Source: Nakamurella endophytica (lineage in GTDB: Bacteria; Actinomycetota; Actinomycetes; Mycobacteriales; Nakamurellaceae). Taken from it: DNA of 64,000 nucleotides. The notes below the pieces were generated by a model that saw nothing but the letters and a program-made list of their open reading frames with translations, was not told the origin of the DNA and did not search any database. Where the stretch lies: the NCBI RefSeq assembly GCF_014646215.1, contig NZ_BMNA01000013.1:1-64000 (forward strand). Reading direction: 5' to 3'. This document shows, one piece after another, positions 61,631 through 64,000 of the stretch (positions are counted from its first letter, which is position 1; every line of letters begins with the position of its first letter). The position numbers and the translations under genes were made by a program.

Positions 61631-64000
61631 TCACACGCCGCGGCGCGCCCGGTCCAGCAGTGCCCCGGCGCCGGCCCGGCGGTGCGGCACGTGTCCGGGC
61701 AGCGGCACGATGTGCTCGCTGACCGCATCCAGGATCGCCGGGACGCCCGGGAAGAACGCCGATTCCAGCTCCGCGGGCGGCGTGATCCAGTTCGGCGCGC
61801 CCACGACGACCGGTGGGGCGTCCAGGCTGTCGAACGCCACGGTGGTGACGTCGGCGGCCACCGTCTGCAGGAAGCTGCCCCGGGTGCACGCGTCGGACAC
61901 GAGCACCAGCCGGCCGGTGCGCTCGACGGACGCGACGACGGGTGCCAGGTCCAGCGGGACCAGCGAGCGCGCGTCGATCACCTCCGCCGAGAGCCCGAAC
62001 CGCTCCTGCAGCACCTGGGCCGCCTCCAGGACGCGGCCCAGCACCGCGCCGACGCTCAGCACGGTCAGGTCCGTGCCGGCCCGCACGGTGTGCGGCGCAC
62101 CGATCGGGATCCGGTAGTACCCGGCCGGGACGCCGTCGGGTCGCAGGGTCTCGACCGTGTCGTAGAGCCGCTGGCTCTCCAGGAAGACGACCGGGTCGCT
62201 GCCCGACAGCGCGCTGGACAGCAGGCCCTTGGCGTCGTAGGGCGTGGCCGGGTAGACCACCTGCAGCCCGGGGACGTGCGCCGCCATCGCGCTCCAGTCC
62301 TGCGAGTGCTGCGCGCCGTACTTGGACCCGACGCTGATCCGCAGCACCACCGGCATGGCGAGCTGGCCCCCGCTCATCGCCTGCCACTTGGCCAGCTGGT
62401 TGAAGACCTCGTCGCCGGCCCGGCCGAGGAAGTCGCTGTACATCAGCTCGACGACCGGCCGGGAGCCGGCCATCGCGGCGCCCACCGCGGTGCCGACGAT
62501 CGCCGCCTCGGAGATCGGCGCGTTGAACAGCCGGTGGTAGGGCAACAGCTCGGTGAGCCCCCGGTAGACCCCGAAAGCGCCGCCCCAGTCGCGGTTCTCC
62601 TCGCCGTAGAGGATCACCCGGCCGTCCGCGGCGGCGTGCGCGGCCAGCGCCTCGAACAGGGCGTCGCGGAACTGCACCGCCTTGGTGCCGGACAGCACCG
62701 CACCGGCCTCGCCGCCGCCGGACCGGGACTTGCGGGCGATCGCCCGCACCCGTGGGTTCTCCGCGAGCGGCGCCGACAGGTCGCCGGGCGCGGTCACCGA
62801 CAGGTCCGTGGTGCGTCCGGAGAACATCACCCGCTCGACGGCGGACGGGTCGGCCGCGAGGTCCAGGCGGGCGGACGCGGTGGCGTCGACCACCAGCTCC
62901 ACCACCTCCGCCAGCCTGCGGTCCGCGTCCTCGGCCAGCCGGCGGTCCTCGTCGGGCGTCAGCACCCCGGCGTCGACCAGCTCGCCGGCGTAGCACCGCA
63001 GCGGGTCGACGTCGCGCCAGAGCTGCACCTCCTCGGGCGTCCGGTAGGACGAGGCGTCCGACGGCGAGTGGCCGGTGAAGCGATAGGTCTGGCAGTCCAG
63101 CAGCACCGGCCCGTCGCCGGCCTCCAGCACCGCCCTGGCGCGTTCGACGGCGTCGAGGACGGCGAGCGGGTTGGTGCCGTCCACCGTCTCGGCGTGCATG
63201 GCCCTGGGGTCGACGCCCAGCGCGACGCGGGCGACCCGGTCGTACCCCATGGTTTCGCCGGCGGTCTGACCGCCCATGCCGTAGAAGTTGTTGTTCACGA
63301 AGAACAGCACCGGCAGGCCGCCGCGGTGGCCCGGCTCCCACAGCGTGCGCAGCTGCCCCATGGCCGCGAAGTTGAACGACTCCCACACCGGTCCGCAGCC
63401 GGTGGCGGCGTCCCCGATGTTGGCGACGGTGATCCCGGGCAGCCCGGCGACCCGGCGGTGCAGCGCCGCCCCGGTGGCGATCGGCGCGGAGCCGCCGACG
63501 ATGGCGTTGTTGGGGAAGATGCCGAACGGCACGAAGAAGGCGTGCATGCTGCCGCCCAGTCCGAGGTTGAAACCGGTTTCCTTGGCAAAGATCTCGGCGA
63601 GCAGCCCGTACAGCAGGAACTGCTCGGCACGCTCGTGCTGGTCCCGGGCGGCCAGTCGCGCCGCGACCGGCGCCAGCACGGCGCCGTCGCGGTACCCGGT
63701 CATGATCTTGTCGAGTTCCGGCTCGTCCAGCGCGTCGATGGCGGCCAGGCCCTTGGCGATCACCTCGCCGTGGCTGCGGTGGCTGCCGAAGACGTGGTCG
63801 TCCACCAGCAGCCCGCGGGCCTGGCCGACCGCGGCGGCCTCCTGGCCGATCGACAGGTGCGCCGGACCGGCGTGCGTGTAGCGCAGGCCGTGCCACTCGC
63901 CCTGCCGCTTGACGGAGTCGAGCATGGTCTCGAAGCCGCGCACCAGGTACATGTCGCGCAGCACGCGGACGAGCCGGTCGGCGCCGCGGCGCTCGATCTC
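61631..64000 (-). CDS. Fused 2-oxoacid dehydrogenase E1 alpha-beta (cut by window end)
   Basis: A single frame open to the window edge (at least 789 residues). The first half is E1 alpha: WHGLRYTHAGPAHLSIGQEA, GLGGSMHAFFVPFGIFPNNA, ANIGDAATGCGP and FFVNNNFYGMGGQ. The second half, from about residue 395, is E1 beta: VILYGEENRDWGGAFGVYRG, NAPISEAAIVGTAVGAAMAG and SVGSKYGAQHSQDWSAMAAH. Such fusions occur in dehydrogenases for branched-chain or acetoin-like acids. The ThDP motif is unusual (IGDAATG). It is unrelated in layout to the split E1 pair at 46-48 kb. Confidence 0.9.
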   Translation of the reverse strand, partial: EIERRGADRLVRVLRDMYLVRGFETMLDSVKRQGEWHGLRYTHAGPAHLSIGQEAAAVGQARGLLVDDHVFGSHRSHGEVIAKGLAAIDALDEPELDKIMTGYRDGAVLAPVAARLAARDQHERAEQFLLYGLLAEIFAKETGFNLGLGGSMHAFFVPFGIFPNNAIVGGSAPIATGAALHRRVAGLPGITVANIGDAATGCGPVWESFNFAAMGQLRTLWEPGHRGGLPVLFFVNNNFYGMGGQTAGETMGYDRVARVALGVDPRAMHAETVDGTNPLAVLDAVERARAVLEAGDGPVLLDCQTYRFTGHSPSDASSYRTPEEVQLWRDVDPLRCYAGELVDAGVLTPDEDRRLAEDADRRLAEVVELVVDATASARLDLAADPSAVERVMFSGRTTDLSVTAPGDLSAPLAENPRVRAIARKSRSGGGEAGAVLSGTKAVQFRDALFEALAAHAAADGRVILYGEENRDWGGAFGVYRGLTELLPYHRLFNAPISEAAIVGTAVGAAMAGSRPVVELMYSDFLGRAGDEVFNQLAKWQAMSGGQLAMPVVLRISVGSKYGAQHSQDWSAMAAHVPGLQVVYPATPYDAKGLLSSALSGSDPVVFLESQRLYDTVETLRPDGVPAGYYRIPIGAPHTVRAGTDLTVLSVGAVLGRVLEAAQVLQERFGLSAEVIDARSLVPLDLAPVVASVERTGRLVLVSDACTRGSFLQTVAADVTTVAFDSLDAPPVVVGAPNWITPPAELESAFFPGVPAILDAVSEHIVPLPGHVPHRRAGAGALLDRARRGV

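Overview
The window is very GC-rich, uses many GTG starts and carries a dnaK-grpE-dnaJ-hspR block with HAIR operators, so it comes from an actinobacterium. A Nakamurella/Geodermatophilus/Frankia-like lineage is a guess from gene flavour only. No rRNA, tRNA or CRISPR array was seen.

Layout. (1) 1-9,995 is an accessory, decaying region: the end of an IS481-type transposase; a truncated HTH gene beside it; a tyrosine recombinase remnant abutting a DNA-ligase remnant; two small zinc-ribbon genes; a frameshifted gene; a lower-GC toxin-antitoxin pair (XRE-ImmA/IrrE plus a DUF4411 PIN protein); a stand-alone HEAGH metalloprotease; a duplicated small gene; small membrane genes; and a TraA/MobF relaxase-helicase-TOPRIM pseudogene. 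This looks like the scar of one or more integrative elements ending next to hspR. (2) 10,004-14,645 is the heat-shock operon. (3) 14,772-29,022 is mixed: metallophosphoesterase, LLM flavoprotein, Fic protein, AIM24 protein, SDR, DUF1697, GH15 glycosidase, an arsenic block (arsR/arsM/arsC), an ArsR-AHSA1 fusion, an Rrf2 regulator and two oxidoreductases. (4) 29,383-35,863 is a tightly overlapping operon: polar-amino-acid-type ABC transporter, DIT1/PvcA (isonitrile synthase)-like enzyme, atypical ROK kinase, FCD regulator, then a NagB-like isomerase/deaminase, closed by a strong hairpin. (5) 37,486-49,543 is a second large catabolic operon under an FCD regulator with a matching pair of operators: ribose-type ABC transporter, two SDRs, UlaG-like hydrolase, aldose-epimerase-like protein, 2-hydroxyacid dehydrogenase, 2-oxoacid dehydrogenase E1 alpha and beta, a free lipoyl domain and a FAH hydrolase. 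(6) 49,608-64,000 holds single enzymes and regulators, a TetR-controlled DrrAB-type ABC exporter, a UbiB-type kinase, a frameshifted LacI regulator, an amidohydrolase fragment and a fused E1 alpha/beta dehydrogenase cut by the window edge.

How they work together. In region 4 a kinase and a sugar-phosphate isomerase sit beside a DIT1/PvcA-type enzyme. Characterised members of that family use a ketose phosphate together with an amino acid, so import, activation and coupling could be one undescribed pathway. Region 5 reads as a non-phosphorylating sugar oxidation route (epimerase, dehydrogenase, lactonase, second dehydrogenase, FAH cleavage, 2-oxoacid oxidation), with the expected sugar-acid dehydratase missing from the cluster.
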